In this document: piece after piece, positions 22,102 through 33,000 of the stretch
How the letters are laid out: each line of letters begins with the position of its first letter
Position numbering within the stretch: the stretch's first letter is position 1
DNA from: Gloeocapsopsis crepidinum LEGE 06123
GTDB lineage: Bacteria > Cyanobacteriota > Cyanobacteriia > Cyanobacteriales > Chroococcidiopsidaceae
Assembly: GCF_015207655.1 (NCBI RefSeq)
Contig: NZ_JADEWN010000001.1
Coordinates: 1 to 64,000 of the forward strand
DNA: 64,000 bases
Direction: 5' to 3'
The notes under the pieces: model-generated
Seen by the model: only the letters and a program-made list of their open reading frames with translations
The model's database searches: none
What the model was told of the DNA's origin: nothing
Program-made: the position numbers and the translations under genes

Positions 22102-23067
22102 ATGACTGGATTTGTTCAGCAAACAATAGAATTGTCTAGAATTGACGCTAGTTATGATGAGCTATTAATAGTAGGAACAAACGATGGTTTGTTATTGTTC
22201 TCGAAATCCGAGCAGAGGACTGAACTAGAGGATCGCAACATCACTGCTATTGCCCCAAGTCGCAATGGAGTGTGGGTAGTGGTTGATCGTAAATCAGTAT
22301 GGCATCGCGACGATCGGGGCGAGTGGCAATTAGTAACCTCAACTATCCAAGATTTGCAACTGAATTGCATCGAGCCACTCAACGGAAAAGTTCTTGCGGG
22401 TACATCAGATGCTCATCTCCTATGGGTTGCACATGGGAGTATTGAATTCATCAATAGCTTTGACTTAGTTTCAGGAAGAGTCAAGTGGTATACGCCTTGG
22501 GGGGGTCCGCCATCAGTTCGCTCTCTTGCAGTAGGGCACTCAGGCGAACTTTACGCAAACGTACACGTCGGCGGTATCTTGCGTTCCAAGGATCGCGGAC
22601 GCTCGTGGCAGCCAACTATCGATCTGCACTCGGATGTTCATCAAGTGCTCACTGTTCCAGATCGTCCTAGTTTTGTGCTAGCAGCTACGGCAAAGGGACT
22701 AGCTACTAGCATATATGGAGGAGATTCGTGGAGCTTTGACCAAGCCAACCTGCACGCCACCTACTCTCGTGCTGTAGCAGTTTGCGGCAAGACGATTTTG
22801 ATGAGTACATCGGTCGGTCCATCTGGTGCTAAGGCAGCAATTTATCGGCGATCGCTTGACCAACCAGGGACGTTTGAGAAGTGCGAACAAGGTTTGCCAC
22901 AATGGTTCTCAAACAACATAGATACGGCTAGCCTTACTGCATTAAAGGATAAGGCTGCTTTTGGCACGAGCGATGGTCAACTCTTTGTGTCAGAGGATGC
23001 TGGTTTAACATGGAAGCAACTGGCGTCAGGGCTTCCTTCAATTCATTGTTTGACCTTTTTACATTAA
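22102..23067 (+). CDS. BNR/sialidase- or Ycf48-like beta-propeller protein
   Basis: 321 aa with repeated blades such as GGILRSKDRGRSWQPTIDL, GGDSWSFDQANL, DGQLFVSEDAGLTWKQLASGLP. Confidence 0.75.
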   Translation: MTGFVQQTIELSRIDASYDELLIVGTNDGLLLFSKSEQRTELEDRNITAIAPSRNGVWVVVDRKSVWHRDDRGEWQLVTSTIQDLQLNCIEPLNGKVLAGTSDAHLLWVAHGSIEFINSFDLVSGRVKWYTPWGGPPSVRSLAVGHSGELYANVHVGGILRSKDRGRSWQPTIDLHSDVHQVLTVPDRPSFVLAATAKGLATSIYGGDSWSFDQANLHATYSRAVAVCGKTILMSTSVGPSGAKAAIYRRSLDQPGTFEKCEQGLPQWFSNNIDTASLTALKDKAAFGTSDGQLFVSEDAGLTWKQLASGLPSIHCLTFLH

Positions 23068-23161
23068 CCATTGCTTATCCATAAGGTTTCAGATAGTTAC
23101 CACAATTTTTTATAAAACTTTTTAAAATGGGTACTAGTCCCAACGAAAATGGGAGGATTTT

Positions 23162-23320
23162 ATGACAAACCAAAAAGAAGAAGTTCCCTCTGATAGCACA
23201 CAAAAACTGGCACAAGAGGTAGAAGTTGACGATACTACTCCTTCGGACAGTGAAAATCCAGAAGATCCTATTTCAGAAGAGTCGGAGGTTCCCAAATCTA
23301 GTGATGCTCCTGCTGATTGA
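23162..23320 (+). CDS. Small highly acidic hypothetical protein (52 aa)
   Basis: ATG after AATGGGAGGATTTT: MTNQKEEVPSDSTQKLAQEVEVDDTTPSDSENPEDPISEESEVPKSSDAPAD*. Confidence 0.5.
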   Translation: MTNQKEEVPSDSTQKLAQEVEVDDTTPSDSENPEDPISEESEVPKSSDAPAD

Positions 23321-23903
23321 TCAACTTCAGCGACCCAAAAGCCTGCACTAAATTCTCAATGGATTTAACGCAGAATACAAACGAGCCGTTGCTCTGCAAA
23401 AACAATGGTGGATAAGTAAAGTTTCCCGTTTGGATATGAAGCATCAAGTACGAAGGAAGCATAGAAATAGTTCCTTATTAAAGGTACTAAGACTAAGATA
23501 TTCTGGAAGCGATCGCACTGAGTAAGTAAAATGACTAAACCTAGCGTCCGCCGGAACTATTCAAGCCACGCTCAGGTGAATAAGGAGTTTAATGCGAGTG
23601 CATCTAGTCCTGTGTGGCTCTCATTAGCCATGAGAATCAAATTGAGTATTATTTTTAGCGGCTGCATCGAAGCACACAAGCAGGAATTTTATTTCTCCTC
23701 AACAGTTTGAAAAAACGAATACTCCTCTTGTGTCATTTTCCGAAGACAATGAATAAAGGAATTGAAAGATAAAACTCTATAAAGTAGACAGGTCAATGGA
23801 TGTAGAGTTACAAATTCTAAAGCATTTGGCTTTCTTATGCCCATCCCACAATTGCCATCATAGATGAATATTGTGCCGAGCATAAAGACTGATTTAAAGA
23901 TAT

Positions 23904-24461
23904 ATTCGAGAAATAGTTTATGGGAAAAGAAGAGCCGTAACTTACTGGGAAATAACTACTGACCCAGAAACAATGCCAGAAAATTTTACTTCATTCATTC
24001 TGACGAATCTTTAAGGGGATTTGAAGAAAACTTTAGGCGACCTATACGGATTAAGGACATGGGTAGAATATGGTTTTCGGCAGTGCAAGCAAGAATTAGG
24101 CTGGACAGATTATTGTTTTACTAATTTCGAGCAGATTGAGAAGTGGTGGGAGATTATTTTTTGTGATTATACAATGATTAGTTTAAATTCTCCAGCTTTT
24201 TTAGCTTTAGATGAATCCGAGCAAATTGAAACTGAGGTACAAAAAAATTATTGGGGAGATTTTTCTAATCATCAACAATGGAATCATGAAAGCGGATGGA
24301 AGAATGTTCTAAATAATTTTCGATTAATTGTCCAACCACTCTTACTATTTTGGTTGATTTATCCTGGGGTAGATATTTTTCCCAATTCTAATTTATTGCT
24401 TGGATTTAATCACTTAATTAGTGCAATGAATCAATTCAAATTCTTTTATTCTTCTGGATGA
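23904..24461 (+). pseudogene. IS701-like transposase C-terminal remnant with nonsense codon
   Basis: Frame IREIVYGKRRAVTYWEITTDPETMPENFTSFILTNL*GDLKKTLGDLYGLRTWVEYGFRQCKQELGWTDYCFTNFEQIEKWWE...; in-frame TAA where CAA (Q) is expected; 5' part missing. Confidence 0.8.
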
Positions 24462-24581
24462 AAAAGTTTATCTAGTACTTGTTGATTTCGGAAAGTGACA
24501 GAAGAGGGATAGTTGAAACCTCCGCTGCTTTAACTATCTTTTAACTCTGACCCCTGCCATACATCGCATGGGATCGTCTTA

Positions 24582-27500
24582 TCAAAGGTATTGTTGCAAC
24601 TGTTGTGCTAGGGTTTGAACGTGAGGCTGCTTCAGCATAGAGAGATGATTTCCTGGTACTTGATGAACTTGGATAACTTTAGCTAGTTGACTCCAACCTA
24701 GTGTCAAATCTTTTTGGTGAGAGGAATCATCAGTTTTAAATAGCGTAATGCGCTTAGGGTAGTTTTGTGGTGCATACCGATATGCTGCTTGGCTATTAGC
24801 ATAATAAATCCGCAACATTGGCGCGATCGCAGATTCATCAACTAACCGTAATTGTGACTCTTCAGGAATCAAATTGGCGATCGCTAACCATTGCCAGCGA
24901 GAAAACCAATTGTGGCGTCGGCGGCGAGTTAGGTTTGTGACAATCGCACTATAATCTAGTAAAAACGGCAGTGTAGACCAAATTGCTGTTTTGAGGAGAA
25001 GCTTTAGGCTGTGACTAAGAGATGGTTGGTTGGCAGGAATCGGTGCTGGAGTATCTAGAATTGCCAAAAGTGCGACTTCGTGTCCTAACTGCGTTAGTTG
25101 TTGCGCCATCTCAAAAGCAACAAGTCCCCCAAAAGACCAACCACCGAGAAAATAGGGACCATGCGGTTGAACAGTTTGAATGGCTTGGATGTAATACCTT
25201 GCCATCGCTTCAATTTGTTGAAAGGGAGTGTGTTTGCCATCTAATCCTAAAGGTTGCAGCCCATAGAAACTGCGATTGCCTCCTAAATAATGTGCTAACT
25301 CCAAGTAAGGAAAGACAATACCAAAGATAGGATGAACGCAGAAAAAGGGTTGCTTGTTATTTCCCTTTGTGAGGAGGACTAATGGCGACCAAACTTCTGT
25401 AACCTGCTGCGGTGATGGAGTTTGAGTTTGGATTTGGGCTGAGTTGTCACTTGTTAATGACGATCGCAATCGGCGGTATGATGCTCGATCGAGTTGAACT
25501 AATGCGGGTTGTTGAGTGATGGTATCCTGTAATTCTTCTATCACTACAGCTAGTTGTGCAATCGTTGGCGATTCAAACACGCTACGCAAGGGCACTTCAG
25601 TTCCAAAAACATCGCGCACGCGGGAGACAAGTTGTGTTGCGAGTAAAGAATGTCCGCCTGATTCAAAAAAGTTGTCGTGAATACTTGTGGATTTAAGATG
25701 TAATTCTTGCCAAATTTCAGCAAGCTTATATTCTGTAGGCGATCGCGATGCAATTGTTGTCCTTGATGTTGAAGTCACGTCTGGCAACGCACGGCGATCA
25801 ATTTTACCTGTAGAAGTCAGACTGAATGACTCTACTGGAATAAATACAGAAGGGATCATGTATTCAGGTAGAGTTTGCCCTAAATAGTCGCGGAGTTGAG
25901 GAATGAGTTGACGCGCAAATTGAGCTTGTAGCGGATTATTAGCATAATCACTCCAGGTTGGTGGTGCTGATTGCTGAACAAGAGGTAAATCAACTTCTCC
26001 CACCCCATGCCGAATCAAGACGACATCATAGTCACCTGTTTGTGTTTGCGTAGACCAACTAATTTCTACGCGGTAGGGTAATACAGATTCTAAGTTCCAC
26101 CAATCTTGGGGATCAATTGCTAGTTCAGTAGAGTGTAATTCACGCATTCGCCCCAGTGTTTTTGGCACAGATTGATGAAATAGCCAGCTGGCAGTTTGAA
26201 CTGCGGTATGTACTCGAGAGTTGGTAACGTTAGCAATGCCAAAGACTTTTGGGTCAGTCTCTCGTAAATGATTTTGCACGTCAGTGATTGTGAGTGGCTG
26301 TTGTTTCCAGTTCCTCCACGTTGTTGAAGCCACAGTAGCTGCCTCATCCATATGTAACAACACGTTGTAGCGAAATTGTGTCATTTCATTATGGCTATGA
26401 CCTCGCGTTAGGTAAATTTGCACGCGCTGAATTCGAGGAAAGCGATCGCGTAAAGCATTAAAAAACTGGGGATCAATCGCTAATTCAGGTTCCTCAAAGT
26501 GCGATCGCTCAACTTGTTGTCGGAGTTGCTTTTGTTCTAATCCTGGATCGACTTGTGAAGCTTGCATCCAAGTATGAAAGGCAGTCAGTAACGGCAAACT
26601 GCGGACATCACCAATAAACAGCACACCTTTTGGTGCTAATGCCTCAATGGATTTTTCTAGTACCTGTATGAGATAATCTAGACTAGGAAAATACTGCACT
26701 ACCGAATTGAGAATCACAACATCAAATGTTGCAGCAGGAATTCCGGTAAAATCTGTTGCTGTTTGATGGAGTAGTTTAACTTGAGTTAGATTGCCTAACT
26801 GATTTTGAATAGCTGCTAAGGAGTTTGAAAAGTCTGTTGCCCAATAACTTTGACAATGAGGGGCAATTGGAAACAACAATAATCCTGTTCCACAACCGAT
26901 TTCTAAAACTTTTTGGGGATGAAGTGCCAGAATTTGCTTAACGCGATCGCTTACCCATTCTTGCATTTGTTCAACTGGGATGGGCTGTTTAGTGTAGCTA
27001 CTATTCCAACCAGTAAAATCACAGTCGCTGGCATTGGTAGATTGATACGTTTGGTTATACAGCGTTTGCCAGCGTTGCACCTGCTGCATTTGCAGAGATT
27101 CCCGTACTTGCTGATGCTTGAGGCTAAAATAGGCAATTAAGCGTAAATCGTTCGCTGCTGCTTGAAATACAGTTGTGACAGCATCTTGTATAGCAGGATT
27201 TCGCTGTAGTGTTGCTTCAATTTCACCCAACTCGACACGAAAACCGCGAATTTTAATCTGGTTATCAATCCGCCCTAAAAACTCAATTGTGCCATCAGTA
27301 TGATAGCGGGCGCGATCGCCTGTTTGATAAAGACGAGGATTGCGGCATTCATCATCAAAAGGATTGGCAATAAACTTTTGAGTTGTTAATTCTGGGCGAT
27401 TGAGATAGCTGTGCGCAACTCCTGCACCACCAATATATATTTCACCAGGTACACCGATAGGAACTTGATTTAAAGCAGCATCTAGAATATAAACTTGAGT

Positions 27501-30014
27501 GTTAAATACTGGACGACCGATTGTAATGGGCTGTCCTGGAAATAATTCTCCCACGGTTGCCCAGATTGTTGTTTCTGTTGGTCCATACGCATTGAAAAAT
27601 TGACGATTTACTGCCCAGCGATCTACTATCTGAGGCGAACAAGCTTCACCGCCTGTAATTAGCGTTTGCAGTGCAGGAAGTTCCGCAGATGGCAGAACAT
27701 TTAACACTCCTGGAGTCAGCAGTGCATGAGTAATGGCATTGTCTTGAAGAAATTGGATGAGTGCTGTTCCTGGTAACTGCGCAGACTTGGGTGGAATATA
27801 AAGCGTACCTCCCGATCCGAATGCTAATGCTATCTCAAAAACAGAAGCATCAAAACTGAGAGAGCTAAATTGTAAAACGCGAGGGCGTGAGGCTTGAAAA
27901 ATTTGACGTTGTGCTGCAACAACATGACATAAACTACGATGCGTAATTAAGACACCTTTGGGTGTCCCTGTGGAACCAGAGGTGTAAATGACATAAGCAA
28001 GATTGTCACGCCCTACAACTTGATGTGGTGTTTTCTGATTGAGTTCTGGTAGTTGATCCAGGTATAATTGTACTGGTGTTGCTGGTATCTCACTCAACCA
28101 CGATTGGGTTAGTACAATTGAAACTTGCGTATCTTCAAGAATAAATTGCAGGCGGTGCTGTGGATACTGAGGATCGAGCGGTACGTAAGCACCACCCGCT
28201 TTGAGAATTCCTAAAATACCAATGACCATTTCTGGCGATCGCTCGACACACAACCCTACTAAGTCATTCGGCTGAATAATTTGCTGCAATGTTTGTGCTA
28301 GTTGATCGGCACGTTGATTTAACTGTTGATAGGTAAGTGTTTCATGTTCTCCAACGAGTGCGATCGCTTTAGGAAATAGCTGTGCTTGTGCCTCAAATAT
28401 CTGATGAAAGCATTCTTGAATGGGTTCTTCTGATGCAGTATTGTTCCATTCACAAAACTGCTGCTGTTCTCCAGAGGTGACGAGGGGAAGTTCTAACAAA
28501 CGAGCATCTGGATTGACAATGATGCCTTCTAGTAGAGTTTGAAAATGTTCTATCAAGCGACCGATTGTATGTCGATCGAATAAATCTGTACTGTAAGATA
28601 TAAAGCCACTTAAGCCTTCTTGCGATCGCCACAGGCTGCGTAGTCCGTGATTTGGTTCCCACAAATGAACTTCTAAATCAAACCGCGTCGTTCCTGGTTC
28701 TATGGCAACAGGTTCTAGGGTGACTCCTGGTAATTCTAAAGGCTGCATGGGGGCATTTTGCAGCGCAAATGCCACTTGAAAAAGTGGATTGCGGCTGAGA
28801 TCTCGCTGGGGATCTAATTCTTCAACAAGTTTTTCAAATGGCAAGTCTTGATGTATGTACGCTGCAAGAGCAACATCTCGAACTCGCTGGAGTAATTCGC
28901 GAAATGTAGGATTACCGGATAAGTTTGCACGCAACACTAGACTATTGACAAAAAAGCCAATTAAGTCTTCAAGTTCACTGCGATATCGATTCGCAATGGG
29001 AGAACCCACAACAATATCTTCTTGCCCTGTATAGCGGTAGAGTAACGTTTGAAAGGCGGCTAGCAGCAGCATAAACAGCGACACGCCTGCTTGCTGGCTC
29101 AAGTTTTCTAACGCTTGAGTGAGAGCAGGAGAGTACTGTAAACGATAGGTTGCACCTCGGTAAGTCTGTACTAAAGGACGAGGGCGATCGCTCGGTAATT
29201 CCAGCACTGGTAAATTCTGCAATTGCGATCGCCAGTAAGTCAGTTGTTCTAATTCTTGTAACTCATTACGTTGCCAGCAGGCAAAGTCTGCATATTGAAT
29301 TGGTAATGCAGGTAATGTTGGCGTTTCTTCTTGCACAAAAGCACTATAAAAGCAAGCAAGTTCGCGTACAAGTATCCCCAATGACCAACCATCTGCAACG
29401 ATATGATGCATCGTTAACAGCAAAATGAACTCGTTGGCATGAAATTGCAGCAACGTGACTCGTAAAAGCAGATCGCTACTGAGATTAAATGGGCGTTGTG
29501 CTTCAGCAGTTGCTAACTTTTGGATTAGGCGATCGCGTTCCTCTTGCGGTACAAATTGTAAATCCACTACAGGTAACGTCAGCTTGACTTGGGCAGCAAT
29601 AACTTGAACAGGTTGTCCATCAACAGTTTTAAATGTGGTACGCAGTGCTGCATGACGCCGGATAATTTCATTAAATGAGCGCTCTAATGCCTCTTGATTG
29701 AGTGTTCCTTGCAACCGAATTGCCGCAGGTACGTTATAAAAAGGATTATCGGGTGCTAGCTGATACAAAAACCACAATCGCTGTTGGGCAAATGATAAGG
29801 GATACGTTGTCGCACAGGCAACAGGTTGAATAACAGTCGAGTGTAACGATTGCTGATGCAGTGCTAAAATTTCGGCTTTGCGCTCAACTAACTGTTGTCG
29901 CAGTTCGGGCGTGAGAGTTCCTTCAGGTGCATGACAACGCAGGCGATCGCCTTCTACTGATACTTGCACATCTAAACTTTTTAAATATGCTAAAAATTCA
30001 ACAGTTGTCGTCAT
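24582..30014 (-). CDS. NRPS: TubC-type docking domain - C - A (with inserted N-methyltransferase) - PCP - thioesterase
   Basis: N-term TTTVEFLAYLKSLDVQVSVEGDRLRCHAPEGTLTPELRQQLVERKAEILALH (TubC_N-like); HHIVADGWS; YTSGSTGTPKGV; VLEIGCGTGLLLFPIAPHCQSYWATDFS; DNFFESGGHSLLATQL; TE GWSFGG. Confidence 0.95.
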   Translation of the reverse strand: MTTTVEFLAYLKSLDVQVSVEGDRLRCHAPEGTLTPELRQQLVERKAEILALHQQSLHSTVIQPVACATTYPLSFAQQRLWFLYQLAPDNPFYNVPAAIRLQGTLNQEALERSFNEIIRRHAALRTTFKTVDGQPVQVIAAQVKLTLPVVDLQFVPQEERDRLIQKLATAEAQRPFNLSSDLLLRVTLLQFHANEFILLLTMHHIVADGWSLGILVRELACFYSAFVQEETPTLPALPIQYADFACWQRNELQELEQLTYWRSQLQNLPVLELPSDRPRPLVQTYRGATYRLQYSPALTQALENLSQQAGVSLFMLLLAAFQTLLYRYTGQEDIVVGSPIANRYRSELEDLIGFFVNSLVLRANLSGNPTFRELLQRVRDVALAAYIHQDLPFEKLVEELDPQRDLSRNPLFQVAFALQNAPMQPLELPGVTLEPVAIEPGTTRFDLEVHLWEPNHGLRSLWRSQEGLSGFISYSTDLFDRHTIGRLIEHFQTLLEGIIVNPDARLLELPLVTSGEQQQFCEWNNTASEEPIQECFHQIFEAQAQLFPKAIALVGEHETLTYQQLNQRADQLAQTLQQIIQPNDLVGLCVERSPEMVIGILGILKAGGAYVPLDPQYPQHRLQFILEDTQVSIVLTQSWLSEIPATPVQLYLDQLPELNQKTPHQVVGRDNLAYVIYTSGSTGTPKGVLITHRSLCHVVAAQRQIFQASRPRVLQFSSLSFDASVFEIALAFGSGGTLYIPPKSAQLPGTALIQFLQDNAITHALLTPGVLNVLPSAELPALQTLITGGEACSPQIVDRWAVNRQFFNAYGPTETTIWATVGELFPGQPITIGRPVFNTQVYILDAALNQVPIGVPGEIYIGGAGVAHSYLNRPELTTQKFIANPFDDECRNPRLYQTGDRARYHTDGTIEFLGRIDNQIKIRGFRVELGEIEATLQRNPAIQDAVTTVFQAAANDLRLIAYFSLKHQQVRESLQMQQVQRWQTLYNQTYQSTNASDCDFTGWNSSYTKQPIPVEQMQEWVSDRVKQILALHPQKVLEIGCGTGLLLFPIAPHCQSYWATDFSNSLAAIQNQLGNLTQVKLLHQTATDFTGIPAATFDVVILNSVVQYFPSLDYLIQVLEKSIEALAPKGVLFIGDVRSLPLLTAFHTWMQASQVDPGLEQKQLRQQVERSHFEEPELAIDPQFFNALRDRFPRIQRVQIYLTRGHSHNEMTQFRYNVLLHMDEAATVASTTWRNWKQQPLTITDVQNHLRETDPKVFGIANVTNSRVHTAVQTASWLFHQSVPKTLGRMRELHSTELAIDPQDWWNLESVLPYRVEISWSTQTQTGDYDVVLIRHGVGEVDLPLVQQSAPPTWSDYANNPLQAQFARQLIPQLRDYLGQTLPEYMIPSVFIPVESFSLTSTGKIDRRALPDVTSTSRTTIASRSPTEYKLAEIWQELHLKSTSIHDNFFESGGHSLLATQLVSRVRDVFGTEVPLRSVFESPTIAQLAVVIEELQDTITQQPALVQLDRASYRRLRSSLTSDNSAQIQTQTPSPQQVTEVWSPLVLLTKGNNKQPFFCVHPIFGIVFPYLELAHYLGGNRSFYGLQPLGLDGKHTPFQQIEAMARYYIQAIQTVQPHGPYFLGGWSFGGLVAFEMAQQLTQLGHEVALLAILDTPAPIPANQPSLSHSLKLLLKTAIWSTLPFLLDYSAIVTNLTRRRRHNWFSRWQWLAIANLIPEESQLRLVDESAIAPMLRIYYANSQAAYRYAPQNYPKRITLFKTDDSSHQKDLTLGWSQLAKVIQVHQVPGNHLSMLKQPHVQTLAQQLQQYL

Positions 30015-33000
30015 AACTCTATTTCCTCGCGTCGCTGCTTGAGATGATCAGAAGTCGCCTGCGCTTGCATCGAAACTGCATCAATTTTCTGTGCAAGTTG
30101 GGCAATTGTGGGAGTTTCAAACAAACTCCGCAGTGGAATTTCGACTTGAAAGTGATCGCGGACACGCGAGATTAGTTGTGTTGCTAGCAGCGAATGTCCG
30201 CCTAATTCAAAGAAATTATCGTGAATTCCTACCTGTTTGCGTCCCAGTAGTTGACACCACAGATCTACTAAAGATTTTTCTACCGAGGTACTAGGAGTCA
30301 CTAATATTGTGTCTGGTGTAATTGTGGGTAATGGTAATGCTTGGCGATCAATTTTGCCGTTAATTGTCAAAGGTAGTGTCTTTAATGGGACAAACACCGC
30401 AGGAATCATATATTGAGGTAGTTGCGTTTTTAAAAAAGATCGCAATTCGCGATCGCTAACTACTACCGTTGGTTGGGGAACAAAGTAAGCAATTAATTGA
30501 CGATCTCCGGCAATTTCGCGCACATTTACCACAGCCGTTTGCACACTCGGATGCTGCGCTAAAACTGTTTCAATCTCACCCAACTCTACCCGAAATCCGC
30601 GAACTTTGATTTGATTATCAATGCGACCCAAAAATTCAATATTGCCATCTGCACAACGACAAGCGCGATCGCCAGTTTTATAAAGACGAAGATTTCTATC
30701 TCGATCAAATGGATGAAAAATAAACTGATCTGCAGTCAAATCTGGACGATTGAGATATCCTTGTGCTAACCCATCTCCACCAAGATAAATTTCCCCACTG
30801 ATTCCTGCAGGAACTGGGTTGAGGTTAGCATCTAACACATAAACTTGAGTATTTGCAATTGCCTGTCCAATGGGAATTGTTATTGCATTTTCTGGTACTT
30901 CTTGCACTTCATACCAAGTAGAAAATGTTGTATTTTCTGTAGGTCCATAAACATGAATAAGATGCTGAGGTTTACCATGTTGTAGTACTGTACGGATGCG
31001 ATCGGGATTTGCTGCTTCGCCACCAAATAAGAGATATTTCAACGATTGAAACGCATCAGGAACTTCAGCCACAGTTTGATTGAATAATGCTGTTGTCAAA
31101 AACATGACATTGACGTGCTGTTGCTGAAGCGCAGTTTTAAAATCTGTAGGTGACAGCGTTGTTTCCCGTTCAATGTCTACTAACTCAGCACCATTGAGTA
31201 GTGCACCCCAAATCTCAAAAGTAGCCGCATCAAAAGCAACATTGGCGACTTTGGCAACGCGATCGCCTGGTGCAATTTCTATGTAGTCAGTTTGGCAAAC
31301 TAACCGATTAACCGCACGGTGAGCTACCATAACTCCTTTGGGGGTTCCTGTTGAGCCGGAAGTATAAATAACATAAGCTAGCTGATCTACGTTGCAAGGA
31401 GTATCCAGATTTTCCTCTGATTCTTGTGCGATCGCTGTCCATTCTTGGGCTAAATCAATTATTTTGACATTAGGTGTATTTAAAAATACTTCTTTTTTAT
31501 GTGTTATTACTAATGTAACTTGGGCATCTTCTACCAAAAAGCGCAGTCGTTCGGAAGGATAAGTAACGTCGAGAGGAACATAAGCACCGCCTGCTTTGAG
31601 AACTGCTAGCATTGCAGCAACGGTTTCTGTAGCTTGTTCTAGACAAATGCCTACACGTTCTGATTTGCCCAATTTCTGTAAATAACGTGCGAGTTGATTA
31701 CTACCTTGATTTAATTGTTGATAGGTAAATTGGTTTTGTGCGCGGATGGCGATCGCTTGTGGTTGTTGACTAACCTGTGCTTCAAATAATTGATGAATAC
31801 AAGCTGTGGGATAATTAGTGTAAGTACCATTTCCACTCATTAACACTTGCTGCTCTTGACTTGTTAACAGTGGCAATGCCGATAAAGGCGTATCTGGATT
31901 CGTCACAATTGCTGTAAGCAGTGTCTGAAAATGACTTCGTAGAGATGCGATCGCAGCTTCATCAAATAAATCAGTATTATAGATAACGACACCGCGTAAT
32001 CCGTCAGTTTGTTGCCATCCTTTGCCCCATAAATTTCTAAAATTACCCGTACATTTCCACATATATACTTCTAAATCAAAGCGCGTTGTTTTAACCTCAA
32101 ACTCAACAGCACTAAGAGTTAATCCTGGTAACTCTAGTTGCTCCATAGGGGTGTTTTGCAGCGCAAAGACGACTTGAAATAACGGATTTTGGCTCAGACT
32201 GCGCACAGGTTGCAGTTCTTCTACAAGCTTTTCAAACGGTAAATCTTGATGTGCATAAGCGGCTAGTGTGACATCCCGCACCCGATTTAATAACTCGCGA
32301 AAGGAGACGCCAGCTAGATTTGTCCGTAAAACAAGACTATTTACCAGAAACCCGATGATTCCTTCTAACTCACTGCGATGACGATTGGCGATCGGCGAAC
32401 CAATGGCAATATCAGTTTGTGCGGTGTAGCGATACAGTAAAGTTTGAAACGCTGCTAGCAAGGTCATAAATAGCGTGACACCTGCTTGCTGACTTAACTG
32501 TTCTAAGGCATCAAGTAACTGCTGTGGTAACTCTAATAATTGACTTGCACCTTGATAACTTGGGATTAAAGGACGAGGAGCAGAAGGTAAATTTAAAGTT
32601 GGTACATCTTTTAACTGCTGTTTCCAGTAGTTTAATTGAGTATTTAACACTTCTCCTTGCAACCACTCACGCTGCCAATGGGCAAAATCAGCATATTGAA
32701 TGGGTAACTCTGGCAGTGCAGCAGGTTGATTGTTCACAAACGCAGAATAGAGTTTACCTAACTCTCGAATTAAAATACCGCTTGACCATTCATCAAAAAT
32801 GATGTGGTGTAGTAAAATCAGCAGCAGATGTTCGGTACGATTCAATTGCCATAACTGTACTCGAAATAGTGGTCCCTGCTTTAAGTTAAAAGGCTGCTGA
32901 ATTTCTTGCTGAATTTGCTCTAAGGCGACTTGTTCGCGGGTTAAGGCTGGTAATGCTTGGAGGTTAATCGAGGTAAACGGTACCTGCATCAAACTTGGAG

